From: JBHIBC01 sp046758905
GTDB lineage: Bacteria; Acidobacteriota; Polarisedimenticolia; Gp22-AA2
DNA length: 46,282 bases
NCBI GenBank assembly: GCA_046758905.1
Contig: JBHIBC010000013.1
Coordinates: 1-46,282 of the forward strand
Direction of reading: 5' to 3'
The number at the start of each line of letters is the position of its first letter. The stretch's first letter is position 1. Both the position numbers and the translations under genes were made by a program. Under the pieces are notes generated by a model that was not told the DNA's origin, ran no database searches, and worked only from the letters and a program-made list of their open reading frames with translations. Below are positions 1 through 7,071 of the stretch, in pieces.

Positions 1-2
1 AG

Positions 3-902
3 ATCGTCCGCCTCGTGGAGGCGGCGGAGCGATTCGAGCTGTGCGTCGGCTGCGCGTCGCTGGCGCATCACACGGGGGTGCGCTTCGAGCGCCTGGTCTA
101 CTCCGCCCTCGAGGAAGCGTTCAAGGACTCGCTGGAACATCGCCAGCGCGAGCAGCGCCGGGAGGCGGTCAGGCTGGAGCGGGTCCTCAGAAGGGGCGCC
201 GTGTGCGCGGTCTACCAGCCCGTGGTCGATACAGTGGAGCGGCGCACCATCGGGTTCGAGGCGCTGACCCGAGTCGCGAACCGCTCGTTCGAGGGGGCTG
301 ACAGTCTCTTCAAGGTGGCCCACGAGAACCGCGCCATCTGGAGGCTGGAGCGACTCTGCCGGTCGCGGGCGATCCGGGGAGCCCGCGGGCTGCGGGCGGG
401 ACAGCTCCTGTTCCTGAACGTGGAGCCGGAGTCGTTCCACGACCCGGAGCTGCGAGCCGAATCGACCTTCCGAATGCTGCGCTCATCCGGCATCGCGCCG
501 GCACAGATCGTGCTCGAGATCACCGAGCACTCCGCGGTCCGGGACCTGGCGGCCTTCCGCCAGGTGGTGGACTACTTCAAGTTCCTCGGTTTCCGTCTGG
601 CGGTCGACGACGTCGGCTCCGGCTACTCGGGGCTGAGCTCGATCGCAGAGCTGCGGCCGGATTTCATCAAGATCGACATGGCGCTGATCCGCGGCATCGA
701 TCAACACCCGATCAAGCAGGATCTGACGGGCACGATCGCGCGCTTCTCCAGGAGATCGGGGATCACGCTGATCGCGGAGGGGGTGGAGACCGCGGAGGAG
801 ATGAGGTGTCTCAAGGGGATCGGCGTGCGCTACGAGCAGGGGCACCTGTTCGCCCGCCCCGGGCCCCCGTTCCCGACCGTCCCGCAGCGGGCCTTCGACT
901 GA
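3..902 (+). CDS. EAL-domain cyclic-di-GMP phosphodiesterase, 5' end outside the window
   Basis: The frame is open to the left edge, so the N-terminus is missing. The visible ~299 residues hold a complete EAL domain. The signature F-E-A-L-T-R starts near base 255 and is followed by F-L-N-V-E-P, L-E-I-T-E-H, the D-D-V-G-S-G-Y-S loop, F-I-K-I-D, I-A-E-G-V-E and Q-G-H-L-F. All metal-binding and catalytic acidic positions known for active EAL enzymes (the E of EAL, the Asn, the ITE glutamate, the DD pair, the Lys and the EGVE glutamate) are therefore kept, so hydrolysis of c-di-GMP to pGpG is likely. The ~60 residues before the domain could be the tail of a GGDEF or sensor domain; this is inferred from a weak resemblance only. 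The gene stops before a hairpin that serves the opposite strand. The domain call is firm; full architecture is unknown. Confidence 0.93.
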   Translation: MVRLVEAAERFELCVGCASLAHHTGVRFERLVYSALEEAFKDSLEHRQREQRREAVRLERVLRRGAVCAVYQPVVDTVERRTIGFEALTRVANRSFEGADSLFKVAHENRAIWRLERLCRSRAIRGARGLRAGQLLFLNVEPESFHDPELRAESTFRMLRSSGIAPAQIVLEITEHSAVRDLAAFRQVVDYFKFLGFRLAVDDVGSGYSGLSSIAELRPDFIKIDMALIRGIDQHPIKQDLTGTIARFSRRSGITLIAEGVETAEEMRCLKGIGVRYEQGHLFARPGPPFPTVPQRAFD

Positions 903-923
903 CCCGGCGATGCCCAGAAAAGG

Positions 924-954
924 CGAGCCGCTTCACGACTACCGAAGCGGCTCG
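924..954 (-). terminator. Rho-independent terminator for the small minus-strand gene
   Basis: An 11-bp perfect stem (924-934 pairs with 944-954) encloses a 9-nt loop. Read on the minus strand the stem is followed by GCCTTTTC, a short T-run at 917-921, which fits an intrinsic terminator for the gene ending at 1035. On the plus strand no T-run follows, so it is only a weak stop for the EAL gene. The remaining bases up to 1034 hold a short GC hairpin near 1000-1012 and nothing coding. Confidence 0.65.
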
Positions 955-1034
955 ATTCGAAGGTGTGGCTTGTTGGTGGTGGTGCTAGGTTCGTATCTCA
1001 GCCCTCGCGGGCTGGTTGGTGAAAGGCAGCTCCC

Positions 1035-1238
1035 TCAGACCGCCCCCGTCGGGTGCGCCTGATCGTAGGCGCCCATGATCAGGTGCGTCTTGGCGGTCTC
1101 GACCTCGACCCACCGCTGGTAGACCTTCCTGCGGCTCGGGTCGATCTGATAGGCGATGTTCCCGTACTGGAAATCGACCATCCCGCCCTTGTTGACGGCC
1201 GACTTCTTCTTCCCCGGCGCCTTTCTCGTCTTGGTCAT
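1035..1238 (-). CDS. Small basic protein of unknown function (67 aa)
   Basis: I do not recognise this family. The protein starts M-T-K-T-R-K-A-P-G-K-K-K, a Lys/Arg-rich head suited to binding nucleic acid or an acidic partner, followed by a compact segment with F-Q-Y-G-N-I-A-Y and a Trp-containing stretch (Y-Q-R-W-V-E-V-E). The frame continues upstream to 1346, but the ATG at 1238 is chosen because a purine-rich GAGGGG-type site lies about 9 nt before it and a perfect -10 box (1293-1298) lies between the two candidate starts, so the longer form would begin upstream of the transcript. It has its own promoter and terminator and is therefore a one-gene transcript. No signal peptide or membrane segment is seen. 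That it is a real gene is likely; its function is open. Confidence 0.7.
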   Translation of the reverse strand: MTKTRKAPGKKKSAVNKGGMVDFQYGNIAYQIDPSRRKVYQRWVEVETAKTHLIMGAYDQAHPTGAV

Positions 1239-1292
1239 TTTTCGCTCGCCCCTCTTCACGCTGGGGAGAATGATGTGCAAATTTCCTGCCAA

Positions 1293-1298
1293 ATTATA
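1293..1298 (-). promoter_or_regulatory. Extended -10 promoter of the small basic gene
   Basis: On the minus strand the box reads TATAAT preceded by TGC, giving an extended -10 (TGnTATAAT). The -35 is weak: TGGAGC, 17 nt upstream. The predicted start near 1286 leaves a leader of about 48 nt. The surrounding 1260-1320 stretch is AT-rich compared with the rest of the window. Confidence 0.65.
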
Positions 1299-1531
1299 GC
1301 ACAGACCATGTATTGGCTCCACCGGAGCGATTCCCCTGCCCCACAATGCAATCCATTGTAGGCGAACGGCTTACGAGATCCTCGCTGGAGGCTCTTCCGG
1401 GCGGACGAGGGGCCGGAGCTCGGCCGGACGGCCCGTATCCGCCACCTTGACGCACCGGAGCCTTGACGCCAATCCGCCAGAATGACAGACTAGGCTGCCC
1501 CGCTAGGAGGCGGGACCTCCGTGAGGAGCCC

Positions 1532-2986
1532 ATGTTCCCAGAAGGCAAGCAGATCCTGCTGATCGAGGAGGCCGGCGAGGCCAGGCCGTTCAGGAGCCTG
1601 CTCCGGTCCATGGGACAACAGGTGACCGTCGTCCCCGACCCGGCCGCGGCCCTCGAGACGGCGGCTCGGGAGGAGTTCGACATGGCGCTGGTCGGCATCG
1701 GGATGGCGGGGGGAGGTCCTGCCGGGCTGCTCGGCCGTCTGCGGGCTCTGGCGCGCATCCCCTCCATCCTGATCCTGGCCGACCAGAGCGAGGCGGACCG
1801 CGCCGTCCGCACCCTGGCGCTGGGCGCCGACGACTATCTCCTGAAGCCGGCCGACCGTCTCGAGGTGCGCACCAGGGTGGGCCGGATCCTGAGATGGCAG
1901 GACCTGGACGACCGGGTCCTGCGGCTGCAGAAGGAGCTGTCGCGGAAGTACCTGCTGGGCAACCTGGTGACCAGGTCGCAGGGGATGCGGCGGGTGCGTG
2001 CCCAGATCCTTCAGGTGGCGGCGGCCCGGAGCACGGTCCTGATCCAGGGCGAGAGCGGCGTCGGCAAGGAGCTCGTCGCCAAGGCGATCCACTACAACTC
2101 GCCGAGGCGCGACGCGCCGTTCATCGCCATCAACTGCTCCGCGATCCCGATCACCCTGATCGAGAGCGAGCTGTTCGGCCACGAGCGCGGGGCCTTCACC
2201 GGCGCGTTCGAGCGACAGAAGGGGAAGTTCGAGCTCGCCCACGGCGGGACGATCTTCCTGGACGAGATCGGGGACATGGACCTGAGGACCCAGGCGAAGC
2301 TCCTCCGCGTGCTTGAGGAGCGCGAGTTCATGCGCGTCGGCGGCGCCCGGGAGGTCCGCGTGGACGTGCGGGTGCTGGCCGCGACCAACAGCGATCTCGA
2401 GGCGCTCATCGACCGCCGGCAGTTCCGCCAGGACCTGTATTTCCGGCTCAAGGTGATCAGCATACGCGTCCCCCCGCTCCGCGAGAGGGTGGGGGACATC
2501 CCCGACCTGTCCCGTCTGTTCCTGGACCGGATCTGCCGGGAGAACGGCCTGCCGCCCCGGAGGCTCACCCGCAAGGCGATCGCCGCGTTGCAGCGTTACT
2601 CCTGGCCGGGGAACGTGCGCGAGCTGAAGAACGTTCTCGAGAGCACCGCCATCACGGGGCGCGGCGAATGGATCCGCTCCGCCGACCTCCCCAGCCCGGT
2701 GCGCGATGGGGGGGCGGCGCGCTCCCCGGGGTACCGACCGCGCGTCGGCGCGACGCTCGCGGAGATGCAGCGGGATCTGATCCGCCGGACGCTCGTCCAT
2801 ACCCGCGGCAACCGGACGCATGCGGCCCGCGCGCTGCACATCGGAGTCCGCACGCTGCAGCGCAGGATCAAGGACTACGGCATTGAGGTGCCGTACCGTC
2901 CCACGCGGACGCGCACCGGGCGCACGCCTCAGAGGAGGGATACGGAGACCCCGAGTCCCGGCGCGTCGGAGGCGGGGAGCACGTAG
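1532..2986 (+). CDS. NtrC-family sigma-54-dependent activator with a degenerate receiver domain
   Basis: Of 484 residues, ~7-120 form a receiver-like fold, ~145-385 a sigma-54 AAA+ domain and ~425-465 a Fis-type helix-turn-helix. The AAA+ part has Walker A G-E-S-G-V-G-K-E (173-180), the sigma-54-contacting GAFTGA loop (220-225) and Walker B I-F-L-D-E-I-G-D (241-248), so ATP-driven opening of sigma-54 promoters is expected. The receiver is odd. The usual phospho-acceptor Asp is Gly55 (A-L-V-G-I-G-M), the acidic DD pair is E-E, the switch Thr/Ser is Leu, and only the Lys (105) remains. Classic phosphorylation is therefore unlikely. The ATG at 1532 is chosen over upstream starts because GAGGAG (1523-1528) sits just before it. 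There is no partner kinase next door. The last 58 bases overlap the convergent epimerase gene. Confidence 0.93.
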   Translation: MFPEGKQILLIEEAGEARPFRSLLRSMGQQVTVVPDPAAALETAAREEFDMALVGIGMAGGGPAGLLGRLRALARIPSILILADQSEADRAVRTLALGADDYLLKPADRLEVRTRVGRILRWQDLDDRVLRLQKELSRKYLLGNLVTRSQGMRRVRAQILQVAAARSTVLIQGESGVGKELVAKAIHYNSPRRDAPFIAINCSAIPITLIESELFGHERGAFTGAFERQKGKFELAHGGTIFLDEIGDMDLRTQAKLLRVLEEREFMRVGGAREVRVDVRVLAATNSDLEALIDRRQFRQDLYFRLKVISIRVPPLRERVGDIPDLSRLFLDRICRENGLPPRRLTRKAIAALQRYSWPGNVRELKNVLESTAITGRGEWIRSADLPSPVRDGGAARSPGYRPRVGATLAEMQRDLIRRTLVHTRGNRTHAARALHIGVRTLQRRIKDYGIEVPYRPTRTRTGRTPQRRDTETPSPGASEAGST

Positions 2987-4008
2987 CCGTCCTCGATTCG
3001 GACGCCCCCCCGCGCCACGTCATCGACCAGATCGAGGTGGCCGTCGAGGTCAGCGCGCTCGACATTGGCGGCCGACAGCGCGAAGTGGAGGGCGGCGGCG
3101 ATGCCGATGCGCGACTCGTCGTTGCAGCCGATCATGGCGCCGATGCCGGCCGACCCGGTGATCCCGGCGATCTCGGCCGCCTCGCCAAGCCCGCCCGATT
3201 TCATCAACTTGATGTTGACCAGCGGGACGGCTCGCGCATCGACGATGCGGCGCGCGTCATCGGCGCTGCGCACCGCCTCGTCGGCCATCACCGGCACCGG
3301 CGAGCCCCGAGCCAGGCGGCGCAGGGCGTCGAGGTCGGCCGCCGGTGTCGGCTGCTCGAGCAGCTCCAGGCCGACCGCCGCTGCGGCGGACAGGAAACGC
3401 CGCGCCTCGTCCTCTCCGTATCCCTGATTGGCGTCGACCCGGATCACGACCTGCGGCCCGAGCGCCTGCCGCAGGGCCAGCACCGTCTCGGCGTCCGCCC
3501 GCCAATCCTCGCCGATCTTGACCTTCAGGATCCGGAAGCCGGCGTCGAGGCGCCGCCGCGCCCCCTCCAAGCTGGTCGCGACGTCGTCCGCGATGCCCAG
3601 GGTGACGCTAGTCGGGAGCCGGGTCCTGCGCGTCCCGAGCAGGCGCGCCAGGGGCAGGCGGGCCCGCTTGCCGAGCAGGTCGTGCAGCGCCATGTCGGCG
3701 GCGGCCCGCGCCGCCGGTGCGCCGGGGGCCGCCTCCCGGGCGCGGCGCGCCACCGCGTCCGGATCTCCCGCGTCGGACTCCCTGAGAAGCGGCACGAGGA
3801 CGTCGTCGAGCACGCCCAGGGACGACTCCGGGGTCTCGCCCGTGACCTCCGGCGCCGGCGAGGCGCACCCGAAGCCGGTGCGCCCGTCGGATGTGTCCAC
3901 CTTGAGGATAATGTTGTGCGCCCGGTCGAAGCGTGCGCCGGCGATGCGGTACCCTTCCGCCAGACGAAAGGTAACCGGGATGACCTCCACGGACGAGACC
4001 CGGATCAT
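2929..4008 (-). CDS. dgcA: Enolase-superfamily dipeptide epimerase / N-acetyl-D-glutamate racemase-like (DgcA-like)
   Basis: The 359-aa protein has the muconate-lactonising-enzyme barrel. The catalytic K-V-K pair lies at 162-164, the metal ligands at Asp192 (V-D-A-N-Q), Glu219 (L-E-Q-P) and Asp243 (M-A-D-E), and the opposing lysine at 267 (N-I-K). This is the pattern of L-Ala-D/L-Glu epimerases and their relatives. Its ATG overlaps the stop of the preceding DUF1611 gene (ATGA), so the two are translationally coupled. That pairing matches the DgcN-DgcA couple described for D-glutamate use, in which DgcN acetylates D-Glu and DgcA racemises N-acetyl-D-Glu. Murein-peptide recycling by a dipeptide epimerase is the alternative, and residues alone do not decide substrate. 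The open frame extends to 4347 but the family homology begins at the chosen start. The 3' end overlaps the NtrC-like gene. Confidence 0.85.
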   Translation of the reverse strand: MIRVSSVEVIPVTFRLAEGYRIAGARFDRAHNIILKVDTSDGRTGFGCASPAPEVTGETPESSLGVLDDVLVPLLRESDAGDPDAVARRAREAAPGAPAARAAADMALHDLLGKRARLPLARLLGTRRTRLPTSVTLGIADDVATSLEGARRRLDAGFRILKVKIGEDWRADAETVLALRQALGPQVVIRVDANQGYGEDEARRFLSAAAAVGLELLEQPTPAADLDALRRLARGSPVPVMADEAVRSADDARRIVDARAVPLVNIKLMKSGGLGEAAEIAGITGSAGIGAMIGCNDESRIGIAAALHFALSAANVERADLDGHLDLVDDVARGGVRIEDGYVLPASDAPGLGVSVSLL

Positions 4009-5087
4009 CCGGACAGCACCGGGAAATGCTCGCGGATCCCGGCCAGCACCGGCTCCGGGCCTTCCAGGAGCACGTCGCAGCAGGGGACCCCGTGGCGGCG
4101 GGAGCACTCCTCGGCGTAGCGACGCAGCTCCTCCGTGCGCATCCCCTCGTGGTTGAGGGTCACGGCGATCACCGGCCTGGCGCAGAGCAGCTCGAGGATC
4201 GCCATCTCTTTCTCGAGGCCGGCGAGCGGGAAATCCGGGAAGCCGTCGTAGTGCGTGCGCGCGGGAGCGTGCTGCAGCACGATGCCGTCGAGGCGGGCGC
4301 CCGCCAGGATCTCGAACCCTCCCGGATAGGCGGGGTTGGTGAGGCAACCCTGGCCCTCGATGACGATGACGTCCGGCCGTTCCTCCCGGAACGCCCGGCA
4401 GACCTGGTGCTCGATCTCGCCGGACACGAAGTCGTTGATCAGGCTGTCCAGGATCAGCCCGTAGCGCACCCCCTGCATCCAGGAGGTCTGGCCCGTGCCC
4501 ACCAGCACCGCCCGGACCCCCGACGCATTCAGCCCCTGCACCAGCCGGATCGCGGTTGTCCTCTTGCCCACGCCCGAGTCCGTCCCCAGCACCGCGATGC
4601 GCACCGATTTCACCCGGAGGATCTCCCCGGTGAAGGCATGCATACGGGACAGCGGCGGCGTTCGACGGACGTCGCGGATCCGCGCGCCGCTGCGGCGCGC
4701 GAGCGTTGCGAACTCCGGATCATCGCCGAGCAGCTGGTGCAGGCCGGAGTCGACGTGGATGCCCGAAGCGAGCGCCCCGCGTACGACGGGCCGCGCCGAC
4801 TCCGGCAGGACGCCGCCGTGCGTGGCCAGCCCGATGACCAGATAATCCGGGCGTCGGCCCGCGACGCTCTCCGCCTCCCGGAGATCCCGCACGATCGGGA
4901 TCCCGCGCCGCCCCGCGCTGAGGACCTCCCCGGCGTCCCGGCCCGCCTGGCTGCCATCGATCACGGCCAGCACTCGGTACCGGTCCGTGTGGCGGACCAG
5001 CCCATGTGCCGTCTTGCCCTCGGTCCGGCCGAAGTGTCCCTCGCAGAAGACCACGGCCGTCCCGTCCGGGATCAGCGCTCGCGCCAT
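4005..5087 (-). CDS. dgcN: DUF1611 protein, DgcN-like (putative D-glutamate N-acetyltransferase)
   Basis: The protein has 360 residues: an N-terminal Rossmann-like part (H-F-G-R-T-E-G-K-T-A-H-G-L, then A-V-I-D-G) and a C-terminal P-loop part with Walker A G-T-D-S-G-V-G-K-R-T-T and V-I-E-G-Q-G. This is the DUF1611 arrangement, once loosely annotated as an NAD-dependent epimerase and later linked to D-amino-acid N-acetylation (DgcN). It is directly coupled (4-base overlap) to the racemase-like gene, which supports a shared D-glutamate or cell-wall peptide pathway. The frame is open to 5216, but the extra 43 residues are Arg/Gly-rich and unlike the family, so the ATG at 5087 is preferred although no well-spaced ribosome site is visible there. 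Family assignment is firm, reaction is inferred from the homologous pair. Confidence 0.8.
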   Translation of the reverse strand: MARALIPDGTAVVFCEGHFGRTEGKTAHGLVRHTDRYRVLAVIDGSQAGRDAGEVLSAGRRGIPIVRDLREAESVAGRRPDYLVIGLATHGGVLPESARPVVRGALASGIHVDSGLHQLLGDDPEFATLARRSGARIRDVRRTPPLSRMHAFTGEILRVKSVRIAVLGTDSGVGKRTTAIRLVQGLNASGVRAVLVGTGQTSWMQGVRYGLILDSLINDFVSGEIEHQVCRAFREERPDVIVIEGQGCLTNPAYPGGFEILAGARLDGIVLQHAPARTHYDGFPDFPLAGLEKEMAILELLCARPVIAVTLNHEGMRTEELRRYAEECSRRHGVPCCDVLLEGPEPVLAGIREHFPVLSG

Positions 5088-5196
5088 CTCCGCGACACCG
5101 CGACAGAACTCGCCCGCGCGCGAGCCGGGGAAGCGGCCGCCGCGCGAGCACCCGCGCCGCATGCTAGCACGGAGGCTCGTCGCCGAGGGCCCGTCC

Positions 5197-5226
5197 TTGA
5201 CGGCTTTTCGAGACATGCCCTAAGAT
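5197..5226 (+). promoter_or_regulatory. Promoter of the thiSG operon, possibly giving a leaderless mRNA
   Basis: TTGACG (5197-5202), an 18-nt spacer and TAAGAT (5221-5226). The expected start, 6-8 nt after the -10, falls on or next to the GTG start codon at 5233. No Shine-Dalgarno sequence precedes that GTG, which agrees with leaderless translation. Confidence 0.5.
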
Positions 5227-5232
5227 GGCCCC

Positions 5233-5892
5233 GTGGTCACGGGTTTCAACACGGACGTCGAGCACCAGGGCAGGGTCTACCACGTCCAGACCGAGGACAA
5301 GGGTGTCGACAATCCTCTCATCGAGACGCTGATCTACGTGAGCGGGGAGATCATGGCGGCCCGCAGGTCGTCCTACGCCGATCTGCTGGCCGGAGGAGCG
5401 GACGAGAGGGCGATCGCGGAGAGGATCGAGGCCCAGCACAACCGGATGATCCTCGACATCAAGGAGGGCAAGTACGACGACACGCGCCGCCGGCCCTTCG
5501 GCGAGGGCATCATCTCCGGCAAGGGCTTCGAGGAGGTCGTGCTGGACTACCTGCGCTCGCAGACCGCGGCGGACCGCATCTCGCTGAGCATGGCGGAGGG
5601 GGGGGCCTTCGTCGAGGGCGAGACCGCGAGCCTCGACCTGCAGGTCACCCGGGTCGCGAGCGGCGAGGCGGTGGCCGGAGCCCGCGTCAGGGTGAAGCTG
5701 ATCAGCACCGTGGACAGGCCCAGGACGGCCCACGAGGGCAAGACCGACGGCGACGGCCGGGTCCGCTGCAGCATCAGCCTCCCGGTGCTCGACGAGGGCA
5801 CGGCCGCGCTCATTATCCAGGCGACCGCCGGGAGCGAGACGGCCGAGATCAAACAGCTGATCCGGAAGCAGGCGCGCAAGGCCGCCGGGTAG
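5233..5892 (+). CDS. Conserved protein of unknown function with C-terminal Ig-like domain, in the thiSG operon
   Basis: The 219-aa protein is recognisable only as a conserved hypothetical type. It opens with F-N-T-D-V-E-H-Q-G-R-V-Y-H-V-Q-T-E-D-K-G, a start shared by a family of uncharacterised bacterial proteins I have seen before. It continues with a charged helical middle (residues ~60-100, R-P-F-G-E-G-I-I-S-G-K-G-F) and ends in a beta-rich segment (~120-205) with A-G-A-R-V-R-V and G-D-G-R-V, typical of carboxypeptidase-regulatory or Ig-like folds. No signal peptide or membrane segment is visible, so it is probably cytoplasmic. It starts with GTG and lies 7 bases before thiS on the same strand. 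A role in thiamine synthesis is possible from context but has no direct support. Confidence 0.75.
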   Translation: MVTGFNTDVEHQGRVYHVQTEDKGVDNPLIETLIYVSGEIMAARRSSYADLLAGGADERAIAERIEAQHNRMILDIKEGKYDDTRRRPFGEGIISGKGFEEVVLDYLRSQTAADRISLSMAEGGAFVEGETASLDLQVTRVASGEAVAGARVRVKLISTVDRPRTAHEGKTDGDGRVRCSISLPVLDEGTAALIIQATAGSETAEIKQLIRKQARKAAG

Positions 5893-5899
5893 TCGACCG

Positions 5900-6112
5900 A
5901 TGCCTCGAGGAGTGACGATCGTCCTCAACGGGGAGGGGTTCGAGGCCCCGCCGGGATCCACGGTGCTGTCTCTGCTCGAGTCGATGGGCGTGGCGGCGGC
6001 GAGGGTGGCTGTCGAGCTGAATGGGCGGGTGGTCCGGAGGGACGACTTCCCGCGCGTCCCGATTCGGGAGCACGACAAGGTCGAGGTGGTGCATTTCGTG
6101 GGAGGCGGATAG
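5900..6112 (+). CDS. thiS: Sulfur carrier protein ThiS
   Basis: The 70-residue protein has a ubiquitin-like fold pattern and ends V-G-G-G. The family works through a C-terminal Gly-Gly tail that is adenylated and then thiocarboxylated to donate sulfur to the thiazole of thiamine. Here there is one extra Gly in the row, and the tail still ends in the needed di-glycine. The start is V-T-I-V-L-N-G-E-like after a short M-P-R-G lead. It is followed after 13 bases by thiG, its partner. ThiF, ThiH/ThiO and IscS/ThiI functions must be encoded elsewhere. No TPP riboswitch is seen ahead of the operon. Confidence 0.9.
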   Translation: MPRGVTIVLNGEGFEAPPGSTVLSLLESMGVAAARVAVELNGRVVRRDDFPRVPIREHDKVEVVHFVGGG

Positions 6113-6125
6113 CCCGGAGGTCGGC

Positions 6126-6905
6126 ATGCAGTCCGAGACGCTCTCCATCGCCGGAAGGTCGTACCGATCGCGCCTGATCGTCGGCACCGGAAAGTACTCG
6201 AGCCTGGAGGTGATGCGTCGGGCCATCGAGGCGTCGGGGGCGTGCATGGTGACCGTGGCGGTGCGCCGGATCGACCTCTCGCGCCGCGGCGAGGGCTCGC
6301 TGCTCGACGCGATCGACACGAGCGCGGTGGCCCTCCTGCCCAACACCGCCGGCTGCTACACCGCGGAGGAGGCGGTGCGGACGGCCAGGCTCGCGCGCGA
6401 GGCGGGCCTGTCGGACCTCATCAAGCTCGAGGTGATCGGCGACCGGAAGACCCTGTTTCCGGACAATGAGCAGCTGATCCAGGCCACCCGCAGTCTCGTC
6501 AAGGAGGGCTTCACCGTCCTCCCCTACACCAGCGACGACGTGGTCGTAGCCCGCAAGCTTCGCGACGCCGGTGCGGCGGCGGTCATGCCGTTGGCGGCGC
6601 CGATAGGCTCGGGCCTGGGATTGCAGAACCCGTCCTCCCTCCGCATCCTGCTCGAGCAGATACAGGACATCCCGGTGATCGTGGACGCCGGCGTCGGGAC
6701 GGCCTCGGACGCGGCCATCGTCATGGAGATGGGCGCTGACGGAATTTTGACGAATACCGGCATCGCGGGAGCGAAGGACCCCGTCCGGATGGCGCGCGCG
6801 ATGCGCCTCGCAGTGGAGGCCGGCCGCCTCGCCCACGGGGCCGGAAGGATACCCAGGAAGCTTTACGCTTCCGCCTCCAGCCCCCTGGAGGGGGTCGTAC
6901 GCTAG
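6126..6905 (+). CDS. thiG: Thiazole synthase ThiG
   Basis: The 259-aa TIM-barrel enzyme forms the thiazole phosphate ring of thiamine from deoxyxylulose 5-phosphate, the ThiS thiocarboxylate and dehydroglycine. Seen: S-R-L-I-V-G-T-G-K-Y near the N-terminus, L-L-P-N-T-A-G-C, the Schiff-base lysine in L-I-K-L-E-V (Lys100), V-M-P-L-A-A-P-I-G-S-G, I-V-D-A-G-V-G and G-I-L-T-N-T-A/G-I-A phosphate-binding loops. Length fits the family. An AGGAGG-like site (about 6115-6120) before the ATG at 6126 decides the start; the frame itself is open further upstream inside thiS. It is the last gene of the 5233-6905 operon. After it, 6906-7071 holds the promoter of the next gene. Confidence 0.95.
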   Translation: MQSETLSIAGRSYRSRLIVGTGKYSSLEVMRRAIEASGACMVTVAVRRIDLSRRGEGSLLDAIDTSAVALLPNTAGCYTAEEAVRTARLAREAGLSDLIKLEVIGDRKTLFPDNEQLIQATRSLVKEGFTVLPYTSDDVVVARKLRDAGAAAVMPLAAPIGSGLGLQNPSSLRILLEQIQDIPVIVDAGVGTASDAAIVMEMGADGILTNTGIAGAKDPVRMARAMRLAVEAGRLAHGAGRIPRKLYASASSPLEGVVR

Positions 6906-6967
6906 CCCCGGAGATCGCCCCCCCTTTCTGACCCACGCCCCACCCCTCTCGCGGGCGGCCCGGCGCG

Positions 6968-6995
6968 TTGATTCCTGTCGCGGGGCACCTATATT
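6968..6995 (+). promoter_or_regulatory. Promoter of the hybrid histidine kinase gene
   Basis: TTGATT (6968-6973), a 16-nt spacer and TATATT (6990-6995). The predicted leader is about 70 nt and contains a GC-rich stretch (7003-7065). Confidence 0.6.
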
Positions 6996-7071
6996 CGGCG
7001 TGGCGCCGGTCGTCTGCCTTCGGGCGCCCGCCCGTCGGCGCGCCGGCCCGCCCTGACGGCGGGGGAGCGGC

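Noticed and set aside
924..1020. tRNA-like stretch with a GGTTCG element
   Set aside because: The stems needed for a cloverleaf do not form; the hairpin is better explained as a terminator.
1490..2839. Long antisense frame opposite the NtrC-like gene
   Set aside because: Composition is Arg/Pro/His-rich with no known motif and it mirrors a gene with clear domains. GC-rich DNA gives such shadows.
5088..5232. TPP riboswitch ahead of the thiSG operon
   Set aside because: No THI-box-like conserved segments are visible and the predicted leader is almost absent.
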